Shown here one piece after another: positions 43,550 to 51,629 of a DNA stretch of 61,782 nucleotides. This DNA comes from Candidatus Rokuibacteriota bacterium (GTDB taxonomy: Bacteria > Methylomirabilota > Methylomirabilia > Rokubacteriales > CSP1-6): assembly GCA_016184125.1 (NCBI GenBank), contig JACPDG010000048.1:1-61782 (forward strand), given 5' to 3'. The notes below the pieces were generated by a model. It had not been told where the DNA came from and searched no databases. It saw only the letters and a list, made by a program, of their open reading frames with translations. The position numbers and the translations under genes were made by a program. The stretch's first letter is position 1. Every line of letters starts with the position of its first letter.

Positions 43550-45535
43550 TTGGACAGGGGAGACACTCGGTCGACGCCCGTCACGGCGCCGCCGGCGCTC
43601 GATCCCGGACGGGACACGTTCCCGAAGCTCGTGAAGGCCAACGCCGACCGCCTGCCGCGCAAGGTCGCGATCCGCGAGAAGGACTACGGGATCTGGCAAT
43701 CGTGGACCTGGAGCGAGTACTACGCCGAGGCGCGCCTGATCGCGCTCGGTCTGGCGTCGCTGGGGTTCACGCGGGGCGACAAGGCGGCGATCGTCGGTGA
43801 CAACCGGCCGCAGCTCTACTGGTCGGTCATGGCGACGCAGGCCCTCGGCGGCGTGCCGGTCCCGCTCTACCAGGACTCCATCGAGCGCGAGATCGGGTAC
43901 ATCATCGATCACGCCGAGGTCCGCTTCGCCGTCGCGGAGGACCAGGAGCAGGTCGACAAGCTGATCAACGTCCGACGTGACTGCCCGCGGCTCGAGTGGA
44001 TCATCTACGACGATCCGCGCGGGCTGCGCAGCTACACCGAGCCGTTCCTGCTCTCGCTCGACCAGGTGAAGGAGCGCGGGCGCGCGTTCGAGCGCGCGCA
44101 CCCCGGCTACTTCGAGGCGGAGGTCGACCGTGGCACCGCGGACGACGTCGCGCTCATCTGCTACACGTCGGGCACGACCGGCGTGCCGAAGGGCGTGCTG
44201 CTCTCGCACGGCAACCTGATCGTCGCGTGCTCGATCGGGATCCAGATCGACGGCCTCCGGAGCGACGAGGAGATCCTGTCGTACCTGCCGATGGCGTGGA
44301 TCGGTGACCACGTCTTCTCGTACACGCAGTCGATCCTCACCGGCTTCACCGCGAACTGCCCGGAGAGCGCGGCGACGGTGCTGCACGACCTCAAGGAAAT
44401 CGCCCCCACCTACTTCTTCGCGCCGCCCCGCATCTGGGAGAACATCCTCACGACCGTCATGGTCCGCATCGAGGACGCGGGCTGGCTCAAGCGCACGCTC
44501 GTGCACGTCTTCCTCGAGCTGGGGCAGGACCTCGAGCGGCGGCGCTGCAGCCGGCAGCCGGTGCCGCTCTGGAAGCGGCTGCTCTACCCGATCGGCGAGC
44601 TCCTCGTGTACGGGCCGCTCAAGGACAACCTCGGCATGCGGCGCATCCGCCGCGCGTACACGGCGGGCGAGGCGATCGGCCCGGAGATCTTCGTGTTCTT
44701 CCGCGGGCTCGGCCTCAACATCAAGCAGCTCTACGGGCAGACCGAGGCGAGCGTGTTCGTCTCGGTGCAGAACGACGGCGACGTGTGGCTCGACACCGTC
44801 GGCACGCCGGTGCCGGGCGTCGACATCAAGATCTCGCCCGAGGGCGAGGTGCTGTATCGCGGTCCCGGCGTCTTCAGGGGCTACTACAAGAACCCCGAGG
44901 CGACGGCGGCGACGATCGTGGACGGCTGGGTGCGGTCCGGCGACGCGGGCTTCGTCGACGAGCACGGGCATCTGAAGATCGTCGACCGCGCGAAGGACGT
45001 GAGCCGGCTCGCCGACGGCACGATCTTCGCGCCCAAGTTCCTCGAGAACAAGCTGAAGTTCTCGCCGTACATCAAGGAGGCGGTCTGCATCGGCCAGGAC
45101 CGCCCCTTCGTGACCGCGCTCCTCAACATCGACCTCGCGTCCGTCGGGAGCTGGGCCGAGCGCCGGGGGCTCGCATACACGAGTTACACCGACCTCGCGC
45201 AGAAGCGCGAGGTCTACGACCTCGTCCACCAGGAGGTCGCGCGGACGAACAAGAGCCTCGCGGAGGACCGCGAGCTGCGCGGGGCGCAGCTCCGGAAGTT
45301 CCTGATCCTCCACAAGGAGCTCGATCCCGACGACGAGGAGATCACGCGCACGCGCAAGATCCGGCGCGGGTACATCGCGCAGAAGTACGCCCCGCTCATC
45401 GAGGCGCTCTACGCCGACCGCGAGCACGTCGAGGTCGAGGCCAAGGTGACGTACGAGGATGGTCGCGTCGGCACGATCCGCGCCGACGTCAAGATCCGGG
45501 AGGTCGACGCCGGGCTGGTGGAGGCGATCCGGTGA
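43550..45535 (+). CDS. Long-chain-type acyl-CoA synthetase (cassette 3)
   Basis: A 661-residue AMP-forming ligase of the long-chain/very-long-chain type (about 650 residues, larger than the 535-residue enzyme upstream). YTSGTTGVPKG begins at residue 205, YGQTEASVFVS follows, then GYYKNPEAT, GWVRSGDAGFVD, and a C-terminal DEEITRTRKIRRGYIAQKY tail. The TTG start at 43550 follows GGAGGTGA and the promoter; longer frames would begin inside the promoter. Its stop overlaps livG (GTGA), so the enzyme is translationally tied to the importer, consistent with CoA activation of the imported acid. Confidence 0.9.
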   Translation: MDRGDTRSTPVTAPPALDPGRDTFPKLVKANADRLPRKVAIREKDYGIWQSWTWSEYYAEARLIALGLASLGFTRGDKAAIVGDNRPQLYWSVMATQALGGVPVPLYQDSIEREIGYIIDHAEVRFAVAEDQEQVDKLINVRRDCPRLEWIIYDDPRGLRSYTEPFLLSLDQVKERGRAFERAHPGYFEAEVDRGTADDVALICYTSGTTGVPKGVLLSHGNLIVACSIGIQIDGLRSDEEILSYLPMAWIGDHVFSYTQSILTGFTANCPESAATVLHDLKEIAPTYFFAPPRIWENILTTVMVRIEDAGWLKRTLVHVFLELGQDLERRRCSRQPVPLWKRLLYPIGELLVYGPLKDNLGMRRIRRAYTAGEAIGPEIFVFFRGLGLNIKQLYGQTEASVFVSVQNDGDVWLDTVGTPVPGVDIKISPEGEVLYRGPGVFRGYYKNPEATAATIVDGWVRSGDAGFVDEHGHLKIVDRAKDVSRLADGTIFAPKFLENKLKFSPYIKEAVCIGQDRPFVTALLNIDLASVGSWAERRGLAYTSYTDLAQKREVYDLVHQEVARTNKSLAEDRELRGAQLRKFLILHKELDPDDEEITRTRKIRRGYIAQKYAPLIEALYADREHVEVEAKVTYEDGRVGTIRADVKIREVDAGLVEAIR

Positions 45536-46320
45536 CGGACGGCACGCCGGCGGCGCCGCTGCTCGAGGTCTGCGAGATCAGCGTGCGGTTCGGCGCGCTG
45601 ATGGCGCTGTCGCGCGTCAGCCTCGAGGTCCAGCCCGGCGAGGTCGTCGCGATCATCGGGCCCAACGGCGCGGGGAAGACGACGCTCATCAACTGCATCA
45701 GCGGGTTCTACCACCCGTTCGAGGGCCGGATCCGCTTCGCCGGGCGCGATCGCACGCATCTGAGCCCGCCGGACGTCGCCGAGCTCGGCATCGCCCGGAC
45801 GTTCCAGAACGTGGCCCTGTTCAAGGGCATGAGCGTCCTGGACAACATCATGACGGGGCGGCTGCTCAAGATGCGGGGCAGCTTCGTGCTCGAGGCGCTC
45901 TACGTCGGCCCGGCCAAGCGCCAGGAGATGGAGCACCGGGCCTTCGTCGAGCGCATCATCGACTTCCTCGAGATCCAGGCCATCCGCAAGACGTCCGCCG
46001 GCCGGCTGCCGTACGGCCTGCAGAAGCGCGTCGAGCTGGCGCGCGCGCTCGCCGCGGAGCCGAAGCTCCTGCTGCTCGACGAGCCGATGGCGGGCATGAA
46101 CGTCGAGGAGAAGGAGGACATGTGCCGGTTCATCCTCGACGTCAACCAGGAGTTCGGCACCACGATCGCGCTGATCGAGCACGACATGGGCGTCGTCATG
46201 GACATCTCTGACCGCGTGGCGGTGCTGGACTACGGCATCAAGATCGCCGACGGCAAGCCGGACGAGGTGCGCCAGAACCCCGCCGTGATCGACGCGTACC
46301 TGGGAGTGACTCATTCGTGA
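45532..46320 (+). CDS. livG: ABC transporter ATP-binding protein LivG (cassette 3)
   Basis: A 262-residue ATPase beginning at GTG 45532. Walker A GPNGAGKT, signature LPYGLQKRVELARALA, Walker B LLLDEPMAGMNVEEKEDM and IEHDMGVVMDISDRV. The MNVEEKEDM variant after Walker B is shared with the livG at 50793 and differs from the GLNPTE of importers 1 and 2. It overlaps livH by GTGA. Confidence 0.93.
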   Translation: MTDGTPAAPLLEVCEISVRFGALMALSRVSLEVQPGEVVAIIGPNGAGKTTLINCISGFYHPFEGRIRFAGRDRTHLSPPDVAELGIARTFQNVALFKGMSVLDNIMTGRLLKMRGSFVLEALYVGPAKRQEMEHRAFVERIIDFLEIQAIRKTSAGRLPYGLQKRVELARALAAEPKLLLLDEPMAGMNVEEKEDMCRFILDVNQEFGTTIALIEHDMGVVMDISDRVAVLDYGIKIADGKPDEVRQNPAVIDAYLGVTHS

Positions 46321-47252
46321 GCCTCCTCTACGCGGTCTTCGTCGCGCCGTTCGTCGACATGGCCACCGCGCCCGCGTTCTTCGTCGAGGTGCTGCTCGGC
46401 GGCGTCTTCGCCGGGCTCATGTACTCGCTGGTGGCGCTCGGCTTCGTGCTGATCTTCAAGGCCTCCGGGGTCTTCAACTTCGCCCAGGGCGTGATGGTGC
46501 TGTTCGCCGCTCTCACGCTCGTCGGGCTGATGGAGCGCGGCGCGCCCGTCCCGGTGGCGCTGGTCCTGACCGTCGCGGTCATGGTCGCGCTCGCCTTCGC
46601 CATCGAGCGCCTGGTGCTGCGGCCGCTCGTCAACCAGGAGCACATCATCCTGTTCATGGCGACGATCGGGCTCAACTTCTTCCTCGAGGGCTTCGGCGAG
46701 ATGCTGTGGGGCGCCAACGTCAAGAGGCTCGACATCGGCGTCCCCGACGAGTCCTTCCAGGTCGCCGGCGTCCTCGTGAACAAGCTCGAGCTCTCCGCCG
46801 CCATCACGGCCGCCCTCCTGGTCGCGGTGCTCGCCGTGTTCTTCCAGCGGACCCGGATCGGCCGCGCGCTGCGGGCAGTGGCCGACGACCACGAAGCCGC
46901 GCTCTCCATCGGGATCCCGCTCAAGACCATCTGGGTGATCGTGTGGGCGGTGGCGGGGATCGTCGCCATCGCCGCGGGCGTGATGTGGGGCGCGAAGAGC
47001 GGGGTGCAGTTCAGCCTCTCGCTCCTCGCGCTGAAGGCGCTGCCCGTCCTCATCCTGGGCGGGTTCGAGTCGGTCCCGGGCGCGATCCTCGGCGGGCTCA
47101 TCATCGGGGTGGGGGAGAAGCTCGGCGAGGTGTACTGGGGGCCGCTGGTGGGCGGCGCGATCGAGAACTGGTTCGCCTACGTGCTGGCGCTGGCGTTCCT
47201 GCTGTTCCGGCCGCAGGGACTGTTCGGCGAGAAGATCATCGAGCGAGTGTGA
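46317..47252 (+). CDS. livH: ABC permease LivH (cassette 3)
   Basis: A 311-residue inner-membrane permease starting at GTG 46317. GVFNFAQGVMVLFAALTLVG is the early signature, RVADDHEAALSIGIP-type AVADDHEAALSIGIPLK is the coupling segment and GGFESVPGAILGGLIIG is near the end. About eight hydrophobic helices. The next gene follows after 25 bases. Confidence 0.92.
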   Translation: MSLLYAVFVAPFVDMATAPAFFVEVLLGGVFAGLMYSLVALGFVLIFKASGVFNFAQGVMVLFAALTLVGLMERGAPVPVALVLTVAVMVALAFAIERLVLRPLVNQEHIILFMATIGLNFFLEGFGEMLWGANVKRLDIGVPDESFQVAGVLVNKLELSAAITAALLVAVLAVFFQRTRIGRALRAVADDHEAALSIGIPLKTIWVIVWAVAGIVAIAAGVMWGAKSGVQFSLSLLALKALPVLILGGFESVPGAILGGLIIGVGEKLGEVYWGPLVGGAIENWFAYVLALAFLLFRPQGLFGEKIIERV

Positions 47253-47277
47253 CAGCGGCGATGACGGCGATCATCCC

Positions 47278-48354
47278 GTGATCTACCGCGAGGCGGGGCA
47301 GTTCAAGACCACCTACGCCGCGGACCAGGCGATCTTCCCGATCGCCCAGGACCGCGTCGTCGTGGCGCTCGCGATCGCCGCCGCGTTCCTGGTCCCGCCG
47401 CTCGCCGGCAGCGAGTACTGGCTGCAGGCGGTCCTGATCCCGCTCCTGATCTACTCGCTCGCGGCGATCGGGCTGAACCTCCTGACGGGGTACGCCGGGC
47501 AGCTGTCGCTGGGCACCGGCGGCTTCATGGCGGTGGGCGCGTACGCGGCGTTCAAGATCACGACCGCGTTCCCCCAGGTCAACATCATCGTCGTGTTCCT
47601 GGTCTCGGGCCTGTTCGCCGCGGGCGTCGGCCTCCTCTTCGGCATCCCCAGCCTCCGCATCAAGGGCTTCTACCTCGCCGTCGCCACGCTCGCCGCGCAG
47701 TTCTTCCTCGTGTGGCTCTTCAACAAGGTGGCGTGGTTCTCGAACTACGCGTCGTCGGGGACCATCACGGCGCCACCCCGCACGGTGTTCGGCGTGATGG
47801 TGACGGGGCCGGAGGCGACGGCGCCGGCGCGGTACGTCGTGGCGCTCACGCTCGTCGTCCTCTTCGCGCTCGCGGCGAAGAACCTGGTCCGCGGCCGGAT
47901 CGGGCGGTCGTGGATGGCGATCCGCGACCGCGACATCGCCGCCGAGATCATCGGCGTCCGGCCGCTCCGGACCAAGCTGCTCGCGTTCGGGATCAGCTCC
48001 TTCTACTGCGGGGTGGCGGGGGCCGAGCTGGTCTTCCTCTACCTGGGCAGCGCCGAGACGCTGGCGTTCGACATCACCATCTCGTTCCTGATCCTGTTCA
48101 TGGTGATCATCGGCGGCCTCGGCTCGATCCTCGGCTCCTTCCTGGGCGCCGCCTTCATCGTGCTCGTCCCCATCTTCCTCACCAACGCCCCGCACGCGCT
48201 CGGGCTCAGCGTCCCCGTCGCCCTCCAGAAGCAGGTCGAGCTCATGATCTTCGGCGGCCTCATCCTCTTCTTCCTGATCGTCGAGCCGCACGGCCTGGCG
48301 CGTCTGTGGCAGATTGCGAAGGAGAAGCTGCGGCTCTGGCCGTTCCCGCACTGA
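47278..48354 (+). CDS. livM: ABC permease LivM (cassette 3)
   Basis: A 358-residue permease, longer than LivM of importers 1 and 2. An extra hydrophilic N-terminus (IYREAGQFKTTYAADQAIFP) and a C-terminal tail GLARLWQIAKEKLRLWPFPH flank the core. The core has LTGYAGQLSLGTGGFMAVGA and IIGGLGSILGSFLGAAF. The same two extensions occur in the LivM at 54402. GTG start. Confidence 0.92.
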   Translation: MIYREAGQFKTTYAADQAIFPIAQDRVVVALAIAAAFLVPPLAGSEYWLQAVLIPLLIYSLAAIGLNLLTGYAGQLSLGTGGFMAVGAYAAFKITTAFPQVNIIVVFLVSGLFAAGVGLLFGIPSLRIKGFYLAVATLAAQFFLVWLFNKVAWFSNYASSGTITAPPRTVFGVMVTGPEATAPARYVVALTLVVLFALAAKNLVRGRIGRSWMAIRDRDIAAEIIGVRPLRTKLLAFGISSFYCGVAGAELVFLYLGSAETLAFDITISFLILFMVIIGGLGSILGSFLGAAFIVLVPIFLTNAPHALGLSVPVALQKQVELMIFGGLILFFLIVEPHGLARLWQIAKEKLRLWPFPH

Positions 48355-48394
48355 GCGGGGACCCGAACCACACCACTGTGACAGGGAGGACACC

Positions 48395-49714
48395 ATGAAG
48401 GTGAGAGGGTTCCTGATCGGCCTCCTGGCGATGACCGTCGCGGCCTGGCCCGTGGCCGGCGCCTGGGCCCAGGACAAGACGATCTTCATCCCGCTCTTCG
48501 TCTACCGCACCGGGCCGTACGCCCCGAGCGGCATCCCGAACGCGAACGGGTTCCAGGACTACTTCAACCTCGTGAACGAGCGCGACGGCGGCGTCAACGG
48601 CGTCAAGCTCGTCATCGAAGAGTGCGAGACCCAGTACAAGACGGACCTCGGGGTCGAGTGCTACGAGCGGCTGAAGGGGAAGAAGCCGCCCCTGGTGAAC
48701 CCGTACTCGACCGGCATCACCTACCAGCTCATCCCCAAGGCGCCCGTCGACAAGATCGTCGTCCACTCGATGGGCTACGGCATGACCGCGTCCGCCGACG
48801 GCCGGTGGTTCCCGTGGGTCTTCAACTTCCCGATGACCTACTGGAGTCAGGCCTCCGCCTTCGTCAAGTACGTGGCGTCGCAGGAAGGCGGGATGGACAA
48901 GCTCAAGGGCAAGAAGATCGTCCACATCTTCCACAACAGCCCCTATGGCAAGGAGGCGAACCCCACGCTGGAGACGCTCGCGAAGCAGCACGGGTTCGAG
49001 CTCACGCTGCTCGCCGTCGACCACCCCGGCCAGGAGCAGGGGGCGACCTGGCTGCAGGTGCGGCGCATCAACCCCGACTGGATCTACCTGTCGGGCTGGG
49101 GCGTCATGAACCAGGTCGCGGTGAAGGAGGCGGCGTCCAAGGGCTTCAAGATGGACCACATGGTCGGCAACTGGTGGTCGGGGAGCGAGTCCGACGTGGT
49201 GGCCGCCGCCGACGGCGCCAGGGGATTCAAGTCGATGACGTTCCACGCGCCCGGCGCCGGCTTCAAGGTCCACCAGGACCTCGTGAAGCACGTGTACGAC
49301 AAGGGCAAGGGCGCGACCAAGAAGGACCTCCTCGGCGAGGTGTACCACAACCGCGGCATGATCAACGCCATGCTGAACGTCGAGGCGCTGCGTACGGCGA
49401 TGCTGAAGTTCAAGCTCAAGACGCCGCCGGCCAGCGAGCAGGCGCGCTGGGGGTTCGAGAACCTGAACCTCACGGAGCAGCGCCTGGAGCAGATCGGCAT
49501 GAAGGGCATGATGCGTCCCCTCAAGGTGACGTGCGAGAACCACGAGAGCAACGGGATGGCGGCGGTCCAGCAGTGGGACGGCAAGCAGTGGAAGATCGTC
49601 TCGGACTGGATCGAGCCGATCCGCGACGTCGTCCGCCCGAAGCTCGAGGCGGCGGCCGTCGAGGAGGCGAAGAAGCTCGGCTACACGGTGCGCGACTGCT
49701 CGAAGGAGAAGTAG
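48395..49714 (+). CDS. Liv-type periplasmic substrate-binding protein (cassette 3)
   Basis: A 439-residue Peripla_BP_6-type binding protein with a Sec signal (MKVRGFLIGLLAMTVAAWPV, cleavage near AWA-QDK). Mature start DKTIFIPLFVYRTGPYAPSG. YNLVNERDGGVNG-type FNLVNERDGGVNGVKLVIEE and ECETQYKTDLGVECYERLKG are typical of this larger subgroup. GGGAGG precedes the ATG at a 6-base spacing. It is followed 4 bases later by livF. Confidence 0.9.
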   Translation: MKVRGFLIGLLAMTVAAWPVAGAWAQDKTIFIPLFVYRTGPYAPSGIPNANGFQDYFNLVNERDGGVNGVKLVIEECETQYKTDLGVECYERLKGKKPPLVNPYSTGITYQLIPKAPVDKIVVHSMGYGMTASADGRWFPWVFNFPMTYWSQASAFVKYVASQEGGMDKLKGKKIVHIFHNSPYGKEANPTLETLAKQHGFELTLLAVDHPGQEQGATWLQVRRINPDWIYLSGWGVMNQVAVKEAASKGFKMDHMVGNWWSGSESDVVAAADGARGFKSMTFHAPGAGFKVHQDLVKHVYDKGKGATKKDLLGEVYHNRGMINAMLNVEALRTAMLKFKLKTPPASEQARWGFENLNLTEQRLEQIGMKGMMRPLKVTCENHESNGMAAVQQWDGKQWKIVSDWIEPIRDVVRPKLEAAAVEEAKKLGYTVRDCSKEK

Positions 49715-49718
49715 CGGC

Positions 49719-50570
49719 ATGAGCGCCGTGAGCGCCGCCCCCGACCGGACCGACACGCGCGCAGGAACGGCGCGCGCCCTGCTGTCGGTCAACAACATCG
49801 AGGTGATCTACGACCACGTCATCCTCGTGTTGAAGGGCGTGTCGCTCAAGGTTCCCGAGGGGGGCATCGTCGCCCTCCTCGGGGCCAACGGCGCCGGCAA
49901 GTCGACCACGCTCAAGGCGATCTCCGGGCTGCTGCGGACCGAGCGCGGTGACGTCACGAAGGGGGCGATCGAGTTCCGGGGGGAGCCGATCCACCGGAGG
50001 AATCCGAACGAGGTCGTGCGTCATGGCATCGTCCAGGTGATGGAGGGCCGCCACGTCTTCGAGCACCTGACGGTCGAGGAGAACCTGCTGACCGGCGCGT
50101 ACACGCAAGGCGGCGCACGCACGAAGCCGGACCTCGAGATGGTGTACGGGTACTTCCCGCGGCTCAAGGACCGTCGCGGGTTCCGGGCGGGCTACGTCTC
50201 CGGCGGCGAGCAGCAGATGCTCGCCATCGGCCGCGCGCTCATGGCCCACCCGAGGCTCATGCTGCTCGACGAGCCGTCGATGGGCCTCGCCCCCATGCTC
50301 GTGCAGGAGATCTTCGAGATCGTCGCGCGGCTCAACCGCGAGGAGAACGTCGCGGTCCTGCTCGCGGAGCAGAACGCGACGATGGCGTTGCGGTTCGCGC
50401 AGCACGGCTACGTGATGGAGAACGGCCGCATCGTCCTCGACGGCGACGCCACGACGATCGCCGACAACGAGGACATCAAGGAGTTCTACCTCGGGCTCAC
50501 CGGCGTCGGGCAGCGCAAGAGCTACCGCGACGTCAAGCACTACAAGCGCCGGAAGCGCTGGCTTTCATAA
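49719..50570 (+). CDS. livF: ABC transporter ATP-binding protein LivF with extended C-terminus (cassette 3)
   Basis: A 283-residue ATPase, longer than the 236-239-residue LivF of importers 1 and 2. Walker A GANGAGKS, signature VSGGEQQMLAIGRALM, Walker B LMLLDEPSMGLAPMLVQE. After the usual DIKEFYLGL end it continues with a basic tail KSYRDVKHYKRRKRWLS, which is also present in the LivF at 56925. The tail is a cassette-specific feature of unknown role. A hairpin follows. Confidence 0.93.
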   Translation: MSAVSAAPDRTDTRAGTARALLSVNNIEVIYDHVILVLKGVSLKVPEGGIVALLGANGAGKSTTLKAISGLLRTERGDVTKGAIEFRGEPIHRRNPNEVVRHGIVQVMEGRHVFEHLTVEENLLTGAYTQGGARTKPDLEMVYGYFPRLKDRRGFRAGYVSGGEQQMLAIGRALMAHPRLMLLDEPSMGLAPMLVQEIFEIVARLNREENVAVLLAEQNATMALRFAQHGYVMENGRIVLDGDATTIADNEDIKEFYLGLTGVGQRKSYRDVKHYKRRKRWLS

Positions 50571-50573
50571 CCT

Positions 50574-50597
50574 CGGAGGGGGCTTCGCCCCCTTCCG
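50574..50597 (+). terminator. Terminator hairpin after cassette 3
   Basis: CGGAGGGGGC (50574-50583), loop TTC, GCCCCCTTCCG; a strong G-C stem with one offset, directly after the livF stop. No T-run follows. The 220-base gap to the next gene otherwise contains the cassette 4 promoter. Confidence 0.55.
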
Positions 50598-50739
50598 ACG
50601 GTCGTCGCGCGCCTCGCGCCCGTGCTTCGGGCCTGTCTGTCCCGCCTGCCCTCCAGGTCCCGGCGCCGCCGTTCCCCGGGATGAGGTCTTTGGGCCAGAT
50701 GATCCGTTCACTAAGTAGCGGTCTCCTCTACTGGTCGGC

Positions 50740-50767
50740 TTGACAGGTAGTACAACCTGCCTATAGA
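50740..50767 (+). promoter_or_regulatory. Promoter of cassette 4 with operator-like dyad in the spacer
   Basis: TTGACA (50740-50745), 16-bp spacer, TATAGA (50762-50767), 25 bases before the livG ATG. The spacer holds the dyad CAGGTAGTACAACCTG (50744-50759), in which 7 of 8 half-site positions match, as expected for a dimeric repressor site blocking RNA polymerase. Confidence 0.65.
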
Positions 50768-50792
50768 CTCCACGCCACTTCGAGACTTCGAC

Positions 50793-51629
50793 ATGACCGC
50801 TCAGCTCGAGATCAGACACGTATCCAAGGTGTTCGGCGGTGTGCAAGCCGTCAACCGAGTGACCTTCGACGTGAATCAGGGGGAGCTCGTCTCGGTGATC
50901 GGTCCGAACGGCGCCGGGAAGACGACCGTCCTGAACATGATCAGCGGCTTCCACCACCCTGATCTGGGCTCCATCGTGTTCGAGGGGACCGACATCACCG
51001 GGAGGGCGCCGAGCCGCATCGCGACGCTGGGCGTCGGGCGCACGTTCCAGAACATCGCCCTCTTCAGGGGCATGACGGTGCTCGACAACCTGATGCTCGG
51101 GCGTCACGTGCACATGAAGACCGGCGTGCTCGCGGGGATGCTCTACGCCGGGCGCACCCGGCGCGAGGAGGTCGAGCACCGGCGGGTCGTCGAGGACGTC
51201 ATAGACTTCCTGGAGATCGAGCCCTTGCGCAAGCGCGTCGTGGGGGCGCTGCCGTTCGGGCTCCAGAAGCGGGTCGAGCTCGGGCGCGCGCTCGCCGCCC
51301 ATCCGAAGATCCTCCTCCTCGACGAGCCCATGGGCGGCATGAACGTCGAGGAGAAGGAGGACATGGCGCGCTTCGTCCTCGACGTCAACGACGAGTGGGG
51401 CACCACGGTCGTCCTGGTCGAGCACGACATGGGCGTCGTGATGGACATCTCCCAGCGGGTGGTCGTGATGGACCTGGGTGAGACGATCGCGGAGGGCACG
51501 CCCGTGGACGTGAAGGCGAATCCCCTCGTGATCAAGGCCTATCTCGGGGGGAAGACCGGCGCGAAGACGTGGGCGGGGAGGAGGGGGACCGGTGACCGAA
51601 TCGACGCTTCCACAGCTCGTCGAGCGTAA
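50793..51629 (+). CDS. livG: ABC transporter ATP-binding protein LivG (cassette 4)
   Basis: A 278-residue ATPase: QLEIRHVSKVFGGVQAVNRV, Walker A GPNGAGKT, signature LPFGLQKRVELGRALA, Walker B LLLDEPMGGMNVEEKEDM and VEHDMGVVMDISQRV. The core ends with LVIKAYLGG and a short basic tail, which overlaps the ligase start by 38 bases. First gene after the TTGACA/TATAGA promoter. Confidence 0.93.
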   Translation: MTAQLEIRHVSKVFGGVQAVNRVTFDVNQGELVSVIGPNGAGKTTVLNMISGFHHPDLGSIVFEGTDITGRAPSRIATLGVGRTFQNIALFRGMTVLDNLMLGRHVHMKTGVLAGMLYAGRTRREEVEHRRVVEDVIDFLEIEPLRKRVVGALPFGLQKRVELGRALAAHPKILLLDEPMGGMNVEEKEDMARFVLDVNDEWGTTVVLVEHDMGVVMDISQRVVVMDLGETIAEGTPVDVKANPLVIKAYLGGKTGAKTWAGRRGTGDRIDASTARRA

